Of a DNA stretch of 64,000 bases, positions 44,191-52,720 are shown piece after piece; positions within the stretch are counted from its first letter, which is position 1; each line of letters opens with the position of its first letter. The notes beneath the pieces are model-generated. The model saw only the letters and a program-made list of their open reading frames with translations, did not search any database and had not been told where the DNA came from. The DNA is from Streptomyces sp. MUM 178J (lineage in GTDB: Bacteria > Actinomycetota > Actinomycetes > Streptomycetales > Streptomycetaceae): positions 46,852 through 110,851 of the forward strand of contig NZ_JADWYQ010000018.1 of assembly GCF_022414575.1 (NCBI RefSeq), written 5' to 3'. Both the position numbers and the translations under genes were made by a program.

Positions 44191-45398
44191 CCGACGAGCG
44201 TACGGTGCGCGGTGTGCTGCTCGTGCTGCCGCGGAGCCTCCCGGCTCCGCCCGCGCGGCCGCAGCCGGGCCCGTCCCCGGGCGGCTGCGGCGCCCAGCCA
44301 GACCAGGAAGGCGGTCGGCAGGAAGACGGCGTCCGCAGCGATCATCGCCAGCGAAAAGAACGGAAGCCCGAGCACCACGGCGATGGCCGCATGCTCCACC
44401 ATCATCACCACCAGCAGGACGTTCTTCACCCGCCGGTTGAAGAGGGTGAAGGGGAACGCGACCTGCACGATCACCGTGCCGTAGGTCAGCAGCATCACCA
44501 TCGTGCCACTGGCCGCCAGCAGCTCGGACAGCGCAGGCCACGGGGTGAAGTAGTCCAGCTTGAGCGGGTAGTACAGCGCGGTCCCGTCCTGCCAGCGCGA
44601 GCCCTGGACCTTGTACCAGCCGGCCGTCGCGTAGATCACACAGACCTCGGCCATGATCACGACCAGAGCGGTGTTGTGCACCAGATTGGCGATCACATCG
44701 AGGAGGGTGTGCGGCTGGCTGCGCGCGGCGTACCGGCTCACCGCCCACCACAGCCCCTGCGCCAGCCACAGCACCCACAGCAGCAGCGGTACGAAGAGGC
44801 CCGGCCGGTGCGAGAGGCTGAGGAAAGTGCCGACCAGCAGACCGAAGCCCAGCAGGCACCACAGCACGGGCCCGGTCCGGTCCCGGGATGCCGCTCCGTC
44901 CTCCGCCCGGGCGGCCCGCGCCGCGCGCCGCGCGTCCAGCGACCAGACTTGCGCACAGCGGGTGAAGACCAGATAGAGCGCCATCAGATGGATGACGTTG
45001 TCGCCGCCGTCCCCCATGAAGATGGAGCGATTCTGCAGCGACAGCACACCCACCATGAACAGCGCGGACATGGCCCGGGTGCGCCAGCCCAGCATCAGCA
45101 GCAGGCTGGATGCGACGGAGAGGGCGTACACGCATTCGAACCAGAGGACCCCGTCGCCCCAGACGAGCACGGTGAAGGCGTCGTTGCCCGCGACGAGGCG
45201 GCGTGCCATGTCCCAGGCCCATGGGCTGTCGGGGCCGTAGAGCTCCTGTCGGTGCGGCAGCTCCCGCAGCAGGAAGCACAGCCAGGCGCCGGCGAAACCG
45301 ATCCGGACGACGGCGCTCTGGTACGGCCCGAGGGCGGCGGCCGTGATCCTCTGGAGGGCGTCCGCCACCTTGCGGTCGAACCCGTTCCCCCGCCTCAC
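44187..45398 (-). CDS. HTTM domain membrane protein
   Basis: 403 residues with about 8-9 membrane helices. The HTTM (gamma-carboxylase-like transmembrane) domain shows 'AVVRIGFAGAWLCFLLRELP', 'MGDGGDNVIHLMALYLVFTR' and 'YATAGWYKVQGSRWQDGTAL'. The family is distantly related to vitamin K-dependent gamma-carboxylase; bacterial members are of unknown function. GTG 45398 overlaps the DUF5819 stop. The pairing with a DUF5819 gene is frequent in Streptomyces and suggests a membrane complex. Confidence 0.88.
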   Translation of the reverse strand: MRRGNGFDRKVADALQRITAAALGPYQSAVVRIGFAGAWLCFLLRELPHRQELYGPDSPWAWDMARRLVAGNDAFTVLVWGDGVLWFECVYALSVASSLLLMLGWRTRAMSALFMVGVLSLQNRSIFMGDGGDNVIHLMALYLVFTRCAQVWSLDARRAARAARAEDGAASRDRTGPVLWCLLGFGLLVGTFLSLSHRPGLFVPLLLWVLWLAQGLWWAVSRYAARSQPHTLLDVIANLVHNTALVVIMAEVCVIYATAGWYKVQGSRWQDGTALYYPLKLDYFTPWPALSELLAASGTMVMLLTYGTVIVQVAFPFTLFNRRVKNVLLVVMMVEHAAIAVVLGLPFFSLAMIAADAVFLPTAFLVWLGAAAARGRARLRPRGRSREAPRQHEQHTAHRTLVG

Positions 45399-46372
45399 CG
45401 CTCTGCCTCCGCGCGGTCGCGGGCGGCGTCTTCGGGCAGGTCGGCGGCGGTGATCGTCCACCAGGGGAGCACCCGGTGGACGGGCTTGACCTCGATCTTC
45501 TCGTCACTCCACCCAGGGGGGTCGACGGCGCTGGTGGCCGAGCGCAGTTGGATGCGCTCGACGGGGCCGCCCAGGTCGCGCTCCATCAGCCGCGCAACCG
45601 CGATGCGGCGGACATAGCGCTCGGAGAGCTGCCCGCGGACGCCGTTGGGCCGGTTGTCGCCGTCGTGGGACGTGACATAGAAGTCCCAGGCCCTGCGGAG
45701 CATGTTCTGGTGGACATGGCTGGGGAGCAGACTGCCTTGGATGGCCGCGCCGTCCTCGGCGGACAGATCGATCCAGTCCGTGCTCCGGCGGCTGCCGTCG
45801 GCGGCGGTGTACTCCGCACGCACCTGTACGGCGACGTTCTGCTGCAGCGGATTGGGGGCGAACAGCTTCCAGTTCTGCTCGAACTCCGGGTAGACCCACC
45901 AGTCGACCGCCTCGCCGTGCTGCTTGGTCACGGTGTTGGACGGGGCGACATGCAGGAACACCATGCCCAGGTGGACGCAGGCGAGGGCGCCGATGAGGGC
46001 GAGGGAGAGCGCCGCGGCCACCTGGTACGGAAGAGACAGGCCCGCGATGCCGCGGCCGCGGGAACCGCTGTCGCCGTCGCCGAGTGGGCCTTCGTCGCCC
46101 GGTCGGCCCAACGGGGCGGGAGCCTGGGGCGGGCCGGCGGGCTGGAGCCGGTGTCCCGGCCCGGACGAGGAGCCGGACCCGGCCGGAGATCCGGGCTCGG
46201 GAGATCCGGGCTCGGGAGATCCGGGCTCGGACGGGGACCAGGGCTGCGCCGTCTGCCGTGTCTGTCGCGGAAGGTGCTCGGGCACGGAGTCGCGGACCGG
46301 CGCGTTCCCGGGGCTTGGCCCCCCGGCTCCGGCGTCCTCGCGCTCAAAGGAGTCCATCCGCCCCGTCCCCAT
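45395..46372 (-). CDS. DUF5819 family membrane protein
   Basis: 325 residues. A Pro/Ser/Gly-rich N-terminus with PEPGSPEPGSPEPGSP repeats of about 100 residues precedes one membrane helix (AAALSLALIGALACVHLGMV) and an external DUF5819 domain that starts 'NTVTKQHGEAVDWWVYPEFE' and has 'NWKLFAPNPLQQNVAVQVRA'. ATG 46372 with GAGGCGG upstream; the alternative ATG is 46357. First gene of DUF5819-HTTM-SpoU; divergent from paaA across an intergenic region that holds TTATCCACA. Function unknown. Confidence 0.87.
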   Translation of the reverse strand: MGTGRMDSFEREDAGAGGPSPGNAPVRDSVPEHLPRQTRQTAQPWSPSEPGSPEPGSPEPGSPAGSGSSSGPGHRLQPAGPPQAPAPLGRPGDEGPLGDGDSGSRGRGIAGLSLPYQVAAALSLALIGALACVHLGMVFLHVAPSNTVTKQHGEAVDWWVYPEFEQNWKLFAPNPLQQNVAVQVRAEYTAADGSRRSTDWIDLSAEDGAAIQGSLLPSHVHQNMLRRAWDFYVTSHDGDNRPNGVRGQLSERYVRRIAVARLMERDLGGPVERIQLRSATSAVDPPGWSDEKIEVKPVHRVLPWWTITAADLPEDAARDRAEAER

Positions 46373-46439
46373 CGGTCCGCCTCAGTTATCCACAGGGTTG
46401 ACACCTTACGGGCCGCCGACTCACCATTGAAGCCAATGA

Positions 46440-46457
46440 ACCGAACGATCGGTCGGT
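46440..46457. promoter_or_regulatory. PaaR operator before paaA
   Basis: ACCGAACGATCGGTCGGT is the exact reverse complement of the site at 40827-40844. It ends 11 bases before the paaA start, where a bound repressor would block initiation. Confidence 0.8.
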
Positions 46458-46468
46458 AGGGGGCCGGT

Positions 46469-47473
46469 ATGACGGCAGTGACTTCGACGGTGACGACAGA
46501 CGCGTATGAGGGGGCTTCGCCCGAGGCGGCGTTCGAAGCCGCCGTGGCCGCCGACGAGCGCATCGAGCCTCGCGACTGGATGCCGGACGCCTACCGGACC
46601 ACGCTGATCCGCCAGATGGCGCAGCACGCGCACTCCGAGATCATCGGCATGCAGCCGGAGGCCAACTGGATCACACGCGCGCCCTCGCTGCGCCGCAAGG
46701 CGATCCTGATGGCGAAGGTGCAGGACGAAGCCGGCCACGGCCTGTATCTGTACAGCGCCGCGGAGACGCTCGGCACCGGCCGCGACGAGCTGCTCGACAA
46801 GCTCCACGCCGGCCGCCAGCGGTACTCGTCGATCTTCAACTATCCGACGCTGACCTGGGCCGACGTCGGAGCGATCGGCTGGCTGGTGGACGGCGCGGCG
46901 ATCACCAACCAGGTCCCCCTCTGCCGCTGCTCCTACGGGCCGTATGCGCGGGCGATGGTCCGCATCTGCAAGGAGGAGTCCTTCCACCAGCGCCAGGGCT
47001 ACGAGCTGCTGCTCACCCTCTCCCGCGGCACCGCCGCCCAGCGCGAGATGGCGCAGGACGCGGTGAACCGCTGGTGGTGGCCGTCGCTGATGATGTTCGG
47101 CCCGCCCGACGACGCCTCCGCGCACTCCGCCCAGTCCATGGCCTGGAAGATCAAGCGCCATTCGAACGACGAGCTGCGCCAGCGCTTCGTGGACATCTGC
47201 GTCCCGCAGGCCGAGACGCTCGGCCTCACCCTCCCGGACCCCGACCTGACGTGGAACGAGGAGCGGGGCCACTACGACTTCGGCGCGATCGACTGGACCG
47301 AGTTCCAGGAAGTCCTCAAGGGCAACGGCCCCTGCAACGAACAGCGCATCACCCAGCGCCGCCGCGCCCATGAGGAGGGCGCCTGGGTCCGCGAGGCAGC
47401 AGCCGCGTACGCCGCCAAGCACAGCGCACAGCACACGCAGCACGCACAGACGGACGGGAAGGCGACGGCATGA
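46469..47473 (+). CDS. paaA: 1,2-phenylacetyl-CoA epoxidase catalytic subunit PaaA
   Basis: 334-residue di-iron oxygenase subunit that epoxidises phenylacetyl-CoA. Ferritin-like ligands seen: Glu57 (HSEIIG), Glu87 and His90 (QDEAGHG) and Glu170/His173 ([10 protein letters not shown]). Substrate-binding neighbours '[20 protein letters not shown]' match the family. It works with PaaC (structural), PaaB, PaaD (maturation) and the reductase PaaE. The ATG at 46469 follows GTAGGGGG. First gene of paaABCDE, with ATGA overlap to paaB. Confidence 0.94.
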   Translation: MTAVTSTVTTDAYEGASPEAAFEAAVAADERIEPRDWMPDAYRTTLIRQMAQHAHSEIIGMQPEANWITRAPSLRRKAILMAKVQDEAGHGLYLYSAAETLGTGRDELLDKLHAGRQRYSSIFNYPTLTWADVGAIGWLVDGAAITNQVPLCRCSYGPYARAMVRICKEESFHQRQGYELLLTLSRGTAAQREMAQDAVNRWWWPSLMMFGPPDDASAHSAQSMAWKIKRHSNDELRQRFVDICVPQAETLGLTLPDPDLTWNEERGHYDFGAIDWTEFQEVLKGNGPCNEQRITQRRRAHEEGAWVREAAAAYAAKHSAQHTQHAQTDGKATA

Positions 47474-47760
47474 GCAGCTCCACCGACTGGCCACTGTGGG
47501 AGGTCTTCGTCCGCTCCCGCCGCGGGCTCTCCCACACCCATGCGGGCAGCCTGCACGCCCCGGACGCCGCGATGGCGCTGCGCAACGCCCGGGATCTGTA
47601 CACCCGGCGCAGCGAAGGCGTCTCGATCTGGGTCGTCCCGTCCACCGTGATCACCGCCTCCTCCCCCGACGAGAAGGACCCGTTCTTTGAACCGGCCGCC
47701 GACAAGCCCTATCGGCACCCCACCTTCTACGAGATCCCGGAAGGGGTGAAGCACCTGTGA
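47470..47760 (+). CDS. paaB: PAA-CoA epoxidase subunit PaaB
   Basis: 96-residue small subunit of the epoxidase complex. Typical PaaB N-terminus [20 protein letters not shown] and '[19 protein letters not shown]' are present. The subunit bridges the catalytic heterodimers. It overlaps paaA and paaC by four bases each. Confidence 0.93.
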   Translation: MSSSTDWPLWEVFVRSRRGLSHTHAGSLHAPDAAMALRNARDLYTRRSEGVSIWVVPSTVITASSPDEKDPFFEPAADKPYRHPTFYEIPEGVKHL

Positions 47761-48491
47761 CCGGACCCTCGGCCGCGACCGGCGCCGCACACGCGGCGGC
47801 CCTGGCGCTCGGTGACGACGCCCTGGTGCTCTCCCACCGGCTGGGGGAGTGGGCGGGCCATGCGCCAGTGCTGGAAGAGGAAGTCGCCCTCGCAAACATC
47901 GCGCTGGACCTGCTGGGGCAGGCACGCGTCCTGCTCGGTCTGGCCGGCGACGAGGACGAGTTGGCGTACCTCCGCGAGGAGCGGGACTTCCGCAACCTCC
48001 AGCTCGTCGAACAGCCCAACGGCGACTTCGCCCACACCATCGCCCGGCAGCTCTACTTCTCCGTCTACCAGCGGCTGCTGTACGAGCGCCTCGCGGCCGG
48101 CGACGGCGAGCTGGCCGCCCTCGCCGCCAAGGCGGTCAAAGAGGTCGCCTACCACCAGGACCACGCCGAGCACTGGACCCTCCGGCTCGGCGACGGCACC
48201 CCCGAGAGCCATGAGCGGATGCAGCGCGCCTGCCAGACGCTGTGGCGCTACACCGGCGAGATGTTCCAGCCGGTCGAGGGACTCGACGTCGACTGGCAGG
48301 CCCTTCGGGACACATGGCTGTCGGCCACGGCCGATGTCCTCGGCCGGGCCACGCTGACCATGCCGACCGGGCCGCAGTCGGGCGCCTGGTCCGCGGGCGC
48401 AGGCCGGCAGGGCCTGCACACCGAACCCTTCGGACGGATGCTGGCCGAGATGCAGCATCTGCACCGCAGCCACCCGGGGGCGTCATGGTGA
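47757..48491 (+). CDS. paaC: PAA-CoA epoxidase subunit PaaC
   Basis: 244-residue ferritin-like structural subunit paired with PaaA. 'VLSHRLGEWAGHAPVLEEEV' and 'IALDLLGQARVLLGLAGDED' are family hallmarks, and 'VAYHQDHAEHWTLRLGDGTP' holds vestigial ligand residues. GTG 47757 overlaps paaB (GTGA). Its stop overlaps the ATG of paaD by seven bases. Confidence 0.93.
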   Translation: MTGPSAATGAAHAAALALGDDALVLSHRLGEWAGHAPVLEEEVALANIALDLLGQARVLLGLAGDEDELAYLREERDFRNLQLVEQPNGDFAHTIARQLYFSVYQRLLYERLAAGDGELAALAAKAVKEVAYHQDHAEHWTLRLGDGTPESHERMQRACQTLWRYTGEMFQPVEGLDVDWQALRDTWLSATADVLGRATLTMPTGPQSGAWSAGAGRQGLHTEPFGRMLAEMQHLHRSHPGASW

Positions 48492-49051
48492 CCAGAACCC
48501 CCGCCCCGGAGACCGCCGGACCCGCCGCGACCGGCGCGGCCGCCGCGAAGAGCCTCCCGGCGGCCGAGACGCCGCTGGAGACAGAGCTGCGTCGACTCGC
48601 CGGCTCGGTCCCCGACCCCGAGTTGCCTGTGCTGACCCTCGAAGAGCTCGGGGTGCTGCGCGGGGTGCACCTCCACGACACCGGCCGGGTCGAGGTCGAG
48701 CTGACGCCCACCTACACCGGCTGCCCGGCCATCGAGACCATGGCCGCCGACATCGAGCGTGTCCTGCACAACCGCGGAATGGCGGACGTCTCGGTCGTCA
48801 CCGTCCTCTCCCCGGCCTGGTCGACCGACGACATCAGCGCGGAAGGGCGGCGCAAGCTGGCCGAGTTCGGCATCGCCCCGCCCCGCCCCCACACCTCCGA
48901 GGGCCCTGTGCCGGTCGCGCTCTCCGTGCGCTGCCCGCACTGCGGATCCACCGACACCGAACTGCTCAGCCGCTTCTCCTCCACCGCCTGCAAGGCGCTG
49001 CGCCGCTGCGCGTCCTGCCGCGAGCCCTTCGACCACTTCAAGGAGCTGTAG
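48485..49051 (+). CDS. paaD: PAA-CoA epoxidase maturation protein PaaD
   Basis: 188 residues. The MIP18/DUF59 domain (VPDPELPVLTLEELGVLRGV, TPTYTGCPAIETM with a conserved Cys) and a C-terminal zinc/Fe-S cysteine cluster (CPHCGSTDTELL, TACKALRRCASC) define PaaD, which helps assemble the complex's metal centre. The N-terminal 25 residues are an Ala/Pro-rich extension. The ATG at 48485 lies within the 3' end of paaC; the stop TAG directly precedes ATG of paaE. Confidence 0.92.
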   Translation: MVTRTPAPETAGPAATGAAAAKSLPAAETPLETELRRLAGSVPDPELPVLTLEELGVLRGVHLHDTGRVEVELTPTYTGCPAIETMAADIERVLHNRGMADVSVVTVLSPAWSTDDISAEGRRKLAEFGIAPPRPHTSEGPVPVALSVRCPHCGSTDTELLSRFSSTACKALRRCASCREPFDHFKEL

Positions 49052-50107
49052 ATGTTCCATCCGCTCCGGGTCAGCGCGGTCGAACCGCTCACCGATGACT
49101 CCGTGGCCGTCACCTTCGAGGTGCCTCCCGAGCTCCGGGACGCCTTCCGGCACACCCCCGGCCAGCACCTCGCCCTGCGCCGCACGGTGAACGGCGAAGA
49201 GATCCGGCGCACATACTCGATCTGCGCCCCGGCAGCCCCCTCGGGCGTCGATCCGGTGCTCCGCGTCGGCATCCGGCTCGTCGAGGGCGGCGAATTCTCG
49301 ACCTACGCCCTCAAGGAACTGACCGTCGGCGACACCGTCGAGGTGATGCCCCCGATGGGCCGCTTCCTCCTCGCCCCCAGGCCCGGGCACTTCGCCGCGA
49401 TCGTCGGCGGCAGCGGCATCACACCCGTGCTGTCCATGGCCGCAACCGTCCTCGCGCAGGAGCCGGACGCGCGCTTCTGCCTGATACGCAGCGACCGGAC
49501 GGCCGCCTCGACGATGTTCCTGGAGGAAGTCGCCGACCTCAAGGACCGCTACCCGGACCGCTTCCAGCTGATCACCGTGCTCTCCCGGGAAGAGCAGCAG
49601 TCCGGGCTGCCGTCCGGACGGCTCGACCAGGAGCGGCTGACGGCGCTGCTGCCCGCGCTGCTCCCGGCGGCGGACATGGACGGCTGGTATCTGTGCGGGC
49701 CCTTCGGGCTGGTGCAGAGCGCCGAAGCGGCCCTGCAGAAACTCGGCGTGGACCGGCACCGCATCCACCATGAGATCTTCCACGTCGACGACGGCCGGGG
49801 GCCGACTCCCGCCGCGGCGGCCGCTCCGGCGCATGCCACGCTGACCGCAACCCTCGACGGGCGGTCGGGCACCTGGCCCGTCCAGGAAGGGGAGACACTT
49901 CTGGAGACGGTGCTCCGCAGCCGTTCCGACGCGCCCTACGCCTGCAAGGGCGGCGTCTGCGGCACCTGCAGGGCGTTCCTGGTCTCCGGCGAGGTGCGGA
50001 TGGACCGCAACTTCGCCCTGGAACCGGACGAGACCGAGGCCGGATATGTGCTGGCCTGCCAGTCCCACCCGGCGACATCGGACGTGGAGCTGGACTTCGA
50101 CCGCTGA
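49052..50107 (+). CDS. paaE: PAA-CoA epoxidase reductase PaaE
   Basis: 351-residue reductase. FAD-binding domain (HTPGQHLALRRTVNGEEIRR, TYSICAP), NAD-binding domain (IVGGSGITPVLSMAATVL, YLCGPFGLV) and a C-terminal plant-type [2Fe-2S] domain with Cys298, Cys303, Cys306 (ACKGGVCGTC) and Cys336. It feeds NADPH electrons to the di-iron centre of PaaAC. Starts immediately after the paaD stop. The paa genes for ligase, isomerase, hydratase and thiolase are not in this window. Confidence 0.93.
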   Translation: MFHPLRVSAVEPLTDDSVAVTFEVPPELRDAFRHTPGQHLALRRTVNGEEIRRTYSICAPAAPSGVDPVLRVGIRLVEGGEFSTYALKELTVGDTVEVMPPMGRFLLAPRPGHFAAIVGGSGITPVLSMAATVLAQEPDARFCLIRSDRTAASTMFLEEVADLKDRYPDRFQLITVLSREEQQSGLPSGRLDQERLTALLPALLPAADMDGWYLCGPFGLVQSAEAALQKLGVDRHRIHHEIFHVDDGRGPTPAAAAAPAHATLTATLDGRSGTWPVQEGETLLETVLRSRSDAPYACKGGVCGTCRAFLVSGEVRMDRNFALEPDETEAGYVLACQSHPATSDVELDFDR

Positions 50108-50139
50108 GGCATGTTCTTTTCCCACGCCCTGCTCTATCT

Positions 50140-50152
50140 TGACGGTCCGTCA
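50140..50152. promoter_or_regulatory. TGACG-N3-CGTCA palindrome before acyl-CoA dehydrogenase
   Basis: TGACGGTCCGTCA lies 28 bases before the GTG at 50180, in the gap behind paaE. Perfect five-base arms around GTC suggest a TetR-type operator different from the paa one, so the dehydrogenase may be controlled separately. Confidence 0.55.
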
Positions 50153-50179
50153 GATTCTCTGGGGCGTGGGAGGACGGCT

Positions 50180-51337
50180 GTGGACTTCACCTTCACCGAG
50201 GAGCAGCAGGCGGCAGTCGAAGCGGCACGGGCGGTCTTCTCCGGCGTCCGGGCGGACGCGGTGCCCAGCCCCGCGCTCACCCCCGGCGCGGTCGCCGACG
50301 ACTTCGACCGCCCCCTGTGGGCGAAGCTGGCCGCGGCCGATCTGCTCGGCCTTGTGCTGTCACCGGACCACGGCGGGGCAGGGCTCGATCCGATAGCCCT
50401 CTGCCTGGTGCTGCGCGAGTCGGCGAGGGTCCTGGCGCGGGTACCGCTGCTGGAGACCAGTGGGGTCGCCATGGCAGTGGAACGCTACGGCGCACCCGGG
50501 CTGCGCAGGGACGTCCTCCGGGCGGCCGGCCGCGGCGACCTGGTCCTCACGGCCGCGGCCGGCGGCCGCACCGGCCATGACCCCGCCGAACTGGCCGTCA
50601 CCGTCCGCCAGGACCCCGCGGGCGCATCGGGCGGACTGCTCGACGGCGTCCAGACCGCCGTGCCCTGGGCGCACTTTGCGGACCGCATCGCCGTGCCCGC
50701 GCACAACGGCGAAGGGCGCGCCGTTCTTGCCCTCGTCCCGCGGGACCGGGAGGGCCTCACCCTTGCGGAACAGTTCTCCACCAGCGGCGAGCGGTACGCG
50801 GAGCTCACCCTCGACGCCGTCCGGGCCGAGGCCCATGAACTGATCGACGCCGACGGGGCCTGGGAGTGGCTGCGCCTATTGCTCACCACCGGAACCTGCG
50901 CGCTCGCCCTCGGACTCGGCGAGAGCGTGCTGGCGATGACCAGCGCCTACACCGGCAAACGCGAGCAGTTCGGCCATCCGATCGCCACGTTCCAGGCGGT
51001 CGCCGTCCAGGCCGCTGACCGCTATGTCGATCTGCGGGCGATGGAGGCGACGCTCTGGCAGGCCGCCTGGCGGCTGTCCGCGCCGCATCGGGGACCGGCC
51101 GTCGGAGGGCCGCTGCCGGTGGCGGGCGACGTGGCCGTGGCGAAGATCTGGGCCTCGGAAGGCGTGCGCCGGGTCGTCCAGACGGCGCAGCACCTGCACG
51201 GCGGCTTCGGAGCGGACACCGACTATGCGCTCCACCGCTACCACGCCTGGGCCAAGCAGCTCGAGCTCTCCCTCGGCCCGGCAGCCGCCCACGAGGAGAC
51301 CCTCGGCGACCTGCTGGCCGCGCACCCGCTCGGCTGA
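50180..51337 (+). CDS. acyl-CoA dehydrogenase, short type
   Basis: 385 residues with the acyl-CoA dehydrogenase fold (N-domain MDFTFTEEQQAAVEAARAVF, C-domain ALALGLGESVLAMTSAYTGK REQFG and QHLHGGFGADTDYALHRYHA). The middle beta domain is poorly conserved: the usual TEP/SD flavin motif reads TAAAGGRTG, and no clear catalytic Glu is seen. This pattern matches the weakly conserved partner subunit of alpha2beta2 (FadE26/FadE27-like) enzymes. GTG 50180 has GGGAGGA upstream. No second subunit adjoins it, so its partner is elsewhere or it acts alone. Confidence 0.85.
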   Translation: MDFTFTEEQQAAVEAARAVFSGVRADAVPSPALTPGAVADDFDRPLWAKLAAADLLGLVLSPDHGGAGLDPIALCLVLRESARVLARVPLLETSGVAMAVERYGAPGLRRDVLRAAGRGDLVLTAAAGGRTGHDPAELAVTVRQDPAGASGGLLDGVQTAVPWAHFADRIAVPAHNGEGRAVLALVPRDREGLTLAEQFSTSGERYAELTLDAVRAEAHELIDADGAWEWLRLLLTTGTCALALGLGESVLAMTSAYTGKREQFGHPIATFQAVAVQAADRYVDLRAMEATLWQAAWRLSAPHRGPAVGGPLPVAGDVAVAKIWASEGVRRVVQTAQHLHGGFGADTDYALHRYHAWAKQLELSLGPAAAHEETLGDLLAAHPLG

Positions 51338-51374
51338 GCCCCGGACGCTACGACGGACTACAGCGCGCAGCGGA

Positions 51375-51719
51375 CTACAGCACGAAGGCGGACTCGCCGG
51401 TGTCCGTGACCATGGCGCGTCCGGCGCCCTCCCAGGCGAGCATGCCCCCGTCGATGTTCACCGCGTCAAAGCCCTGCTGCACCAGATACTGGGTGACCTG
51501 CGCGGACCGGCCGCCGACCCGGCACATCACAAAGGCCCGGCGGCCCTCGGCCAGCGCGTCGGTCACCTCGCCGAAACGGGCGACGAAGTCGCTCATCGGC
51601 ACATGGACAGCGCCCTCGACATGACCGGCCGCCCACTCGTCGTGCTCCCGGACGTCCAGCACCAGGGCGTCGGACGGCACCGCCGCGGCGTCCACGGAGG
51701 GCAGCGGGGCGAAGTTCAT
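51375..51719 (-). CDS. single-domain rhodanese-like protein
   Basis: 114 residues forming one rhodanese domain: DVREHDEWAAGHVEGAVHVP, then the active-site loop MCRVGGRSAQ with the catalytic Cys. The loop Cys-Arg-Val-Gly-Gly-Arg-Ser is typical of the stand-alone sulfurtransferases. ATG 51719 has AGAAGG upstream; an earlier in-frame ATG at 51779 was rejected as it has no ribosome site. Monocistronic, just behind a repeated GCGGACTACAGC string. Confidence 0.87.
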   Translation of the reverse strand: MNFAPLPSVDAAAVPSDALVLDVREHDEWAAGHVEGAVHVPMSDFVARFGEVTDALAEGRRAFVMCRVGGRSAQVTQYLVQQGFDAVNIDGGMLAWEGAGRAMVTDTGESAFVL

Positions 51720-51788
51720 GGTCGATGCCTTCTCTCGTACAGCTCGTGCGGACCGGGGAGGGCGGGCCGCGATGTTCACCGGGAAACG

Positions 51789-52619
51789 CTACTGCACCAG
51801 GGAGGACAGCTCCGCCTCCCGCTCGGCCACCTGCGCGAGAAGCTGCTCGGCGATCTCGTTCAGCAGCTTGTCGGGGTCCTCGGGGGCCAGCCGCAGCATC
51901 GAGCCGATCGCGCTCTCCTCCAGTTCCTGGGCGACCGCCTTCAGCAACTCCTTGCGCCGCGCCAGCCACTCCAGCCGCGCATACAGCTCTTCGCTCTCGC
52001 TCAACTGCTGCGCCGCGGGCGCCGGCCCAGCCGCCCACTCCTCGGCCAGCTCACGCAGCCGAGACTCATCGCCCAGGGCGTATGCGGCGTTCACCCGGGT
52101 GATGAACTCCTCGCGCCGCCCCCGCTCCCTGTCGTCCTGGGCCAGATCCGGATGCGCCTTGCGCGCCAGCTCCCGATAGAGCTTGCGCGCCTCCTCACTG
52201 GGCCGCACCCGCTTCGGCGCCCGAACCGGCTGGTCGTTCAGCATCGCCGTGGCCTCGGGTGACATGCCGTCGGAGTCCATCCAGTCATGGAACAGCTCAT
52301 CGACGCCGGGCATCGGCAGCACCATGGCCCGCGCCTCCTGCGCCTTGCGCAGATCCTCGGGATCGCCGCTGCGCTCCGCACGGGCCTCCGCGATCTGCGC
52401 GTCCAGTTCGTCCAGGCGCGCATAGACGGGGCCGAGCTTCTGATGGTGGAGACGGGAGAAGTTCTCCACCTCCACACGGAACGTCTCGAGCGCGATCTCG
52501 AACTCGATCAGCGCCTGCTCGGCCGCGCGCACCGCCTTCTCCAGCCGGGCCTCGGGCCCGGGGCGGGCCTCATGGTCGTCGTTCCGGGCCGCCGGCCCAC
52601 CGGGCACATCCTGAGTCAC
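51789..52619 (-). CDS. J-domain protein with coiled coil
   Basis: 276 residues. A helical coiled-coil region (about 25-105, LIEFEIALETFRVEVENFSR) is followed by a J-like segment with RKLYRELARKAHPDLAQDDR, including the HPD motif needed to stimulate Hsp70, and 'EEFITRVNAAYALGD'. A final helical region (LARRKELLKAVAQELEESAI) ends the protein. It would act as a DnaK co-chaperone with an unknown client. Start is GTG 52619. Unrelated to its neighbours by function. Confidence 0.85.
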   Translation of the reverse strand: MTQDVPGGPAARNDDHEARPGPEARLEKAVRAAEQALIEFEIALETFRVEVENFSRLHHQKLGPVYARLDELDAQIAEARAERSGDPEDLRKAQEARAMVLPMPGVDELFHDWMDSDGMSPEATAMLNDQPVRAPKRVRPSEEARKLYRELARKAHPDLAQDDRERGRREEFITRVNAAYALGDESRLRELAEEWAAGPAPAAQQLSESEELYARLEWLARRKELLKAVAQELEESAIGSMLRLAPEDPDKLLNEIAEQLLAQVAEREAELSSLVQ

Positions 52620-52720
52620 CCGCCCACCCTACGACCGCCCCCGCCCGGGGTCACACCCCACCGACACCCCTGGGGCCCTCCCCCGCCCCTCCCGCCTGCA
52701 CGCCGCTGCCTCGGTGGGCC

